DNA from: DATFGK01 sp046712825
Lineage (GTDB): Bacteria > Actinomycetota > AC-67
Length of the DNA: 40,530 nt
NCBI GenBank assembly: GCA_046712825.1
Contig: JBKKCR010000247.1
Location: 1-40,530, forward strand
Direction: 5' to 3'
The notes under the pieces were generated by a model that saw only the letters and a list, made by a program, of their open reading frames with translations, did no database searches and was not told where the DNA came from. Shown piece by piece: positions 39,958-40,530 of this stretch. The first letter of the stretch is position 1; the number at the start of each line of letters is the position of its first letter. The translations under genes were made by a program, and so were the position numbers.

Positions 39958-40530
39958 TCAGGCCGCTCTGTCGAGGCGCTGACGCCGTTTCCTAACGCGA
40001 GCGGCGCCGAGGAAGACGACCGGAGCAACAACCGCGACCGAACCAAAAGCGGCCGCCCCGTATTTCGGGGTTCCGAAAGTGCCGATCCGGCTAAGCGGCC
40101 AAACCTTGATGAACGCCTTGCCGACGATGTCGGAGCGTTTGATCGGGCCAAGCCTGGTGCGACTGTCGGCCGAGTTCGGCCGGTTGTCCCCCATCACGAA
40201 GTACGACTCCGGCGGAACCGTCGAAGGACCGAACGGCGAGGTGTCCTTGTCCTCCGCCAAGTACGGCTCCTTCAAGGCGATCTTCGTACCGTCGGTCTTG
40301 GTGATCGTTACGACGCCGTCCTTCATCTCCACCGTCTCACCGGGCAGCCCGATGATGCGCTTGATGAAGTCGCGGTCCGACGGAGCCGTCACGCCGAGCC
40401 CTTCGGTCAGCGTGTCGACGATCTTGCGGAGCAAGCCGCGCGAATCGGCGGTCGTGTCGCGCTCGGCGACGAAGACGATCACCTCGCCGCGGCGCGGCTC
40501 GCGGAATCGATACACGAGCTTGTTGACGAG
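39958..40530 (-). CDS. lepB: Signal peptidase I (second copy), 5' end outside window
   Basis: The last 190 residues are visible and the frame runs off the end of the window. The helix and Ser box lie beyond the end. Present are Box C (LVNKLVYRFREPRRGEV), Box D (FIKRIIGLPGE with the catalytic Lys), and Box E (MGDNRPNSADSR). Its closest relative is the copy at 38443-39201, with which it shares the boxes and spacing. The C-terminal part has a hydrophobic stretch (AAAFGSVAVVAPVVFLGA) and a basic end, so it is probably membrane-anchored at both ends. Confidence 0.95.
   Translation of the reverse strand, partial: LVNKLVYRFREPRRGEVIVFVAERDTTADSRGLLRKIVDTLTEGLGVTAPSDRDFIKRIIGLPGETVEMKDGVVTITKTDGTKIALKEPYLAEDKDTSPFGPSTVPPESYFVMGDNRPNSADSRTRLGPIKRSDIVGKAFIKVWPLSRIGTFGTPKYGAAAFGSVAVVAPVVFLGAARVRKRRQRLDRAA

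Overview
The window reads as a GC-rich (roughly two thirds G+C by eye) actinobacterial chromosome segment. Gene content and order support this: two signal peptidases around rnhB, DUF2469, yraN, a ComM/YifB ATPase, dprA, a Xer recombinase, a WhiG-type sigma factor, an M23 peptidase, then rpsB-tsf-pyrH-frr-cdsA-dxr-M50-ispG-proS, rimP-nusA-ylxR-infB-ylxP-rbfA-nrnA-truB-ribF, rpsO-pnp, M16 and dapB. This is the Streptomyces-type backbone, but with insertions and no rlmN between cdsA and dxr, so a deep-branching or uncultured actinobacterium is likely. The lineage is inferred. GTG and TTG starts are common.

Region 1 (1-6421) is accessory. The end of an FAD/NAD(P)-type oxidoreductase is followed on the plus strand by a membrane pseudokinase, a secreted lipoprotein and an FHA-domain class III nucleotide cyclase. 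Convergent to these lies an intact membrane Ser/Thr kinase. Kinase and pseudokinase are paralogues that share an extracytoplasmic Ig-like domain. With the FHA (phospho-Thr-binding) cyclase they look like one phosphorylation-to-cyclic-nucleotide signalling locus, the most system-like part of the window.

Region 2 (6466-11373, minus) holds dapB, an M16 zinc peptidase, pnp and rpsO. The rpsO-pnp spacer carries a terminator-like hairpin and a long leader hairpin. Region 3 (11585-14100) is an insertion between rpsO and ribF: a secreted class A beta-lactamase-like serine hydrolase (plus) convergent with a secreted beta-propeller protein (minus).

Region 4 (14154-24536, minus) is the translation and transcription cluster proS / rimP-nusA-ylxR-infB-ylxP-(propeller)-rbfA-nrnA-truB-ribF. 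A TATAAT box and an intrinsic terminator lie between proS and rimP, an attenuator-like layout. Region 5 (24548-31653, minus) runs rpsB-tsf-pyrH-frr-cdsA-dxr-M50-ispG. Region 6 (31806-40530, minus) runs from a truncated lepB through rnhB, lepB, DUF2469, a 36-codon membrane mini-gene, yraN, comM, dprA, xerC, the sigma factor and M23 to a six-helix membrane protein.

Many neighbours overlap by four bases (ATGA or GTGA), implying translational coupling. No tRNA, rRNA, CRISPR array, insertion sequence or prophage was seen. Gene-free stretches are short: 10895-11103, 11374-11584, 22933-23111 and 31654-31805 are the longest, and each is described below.
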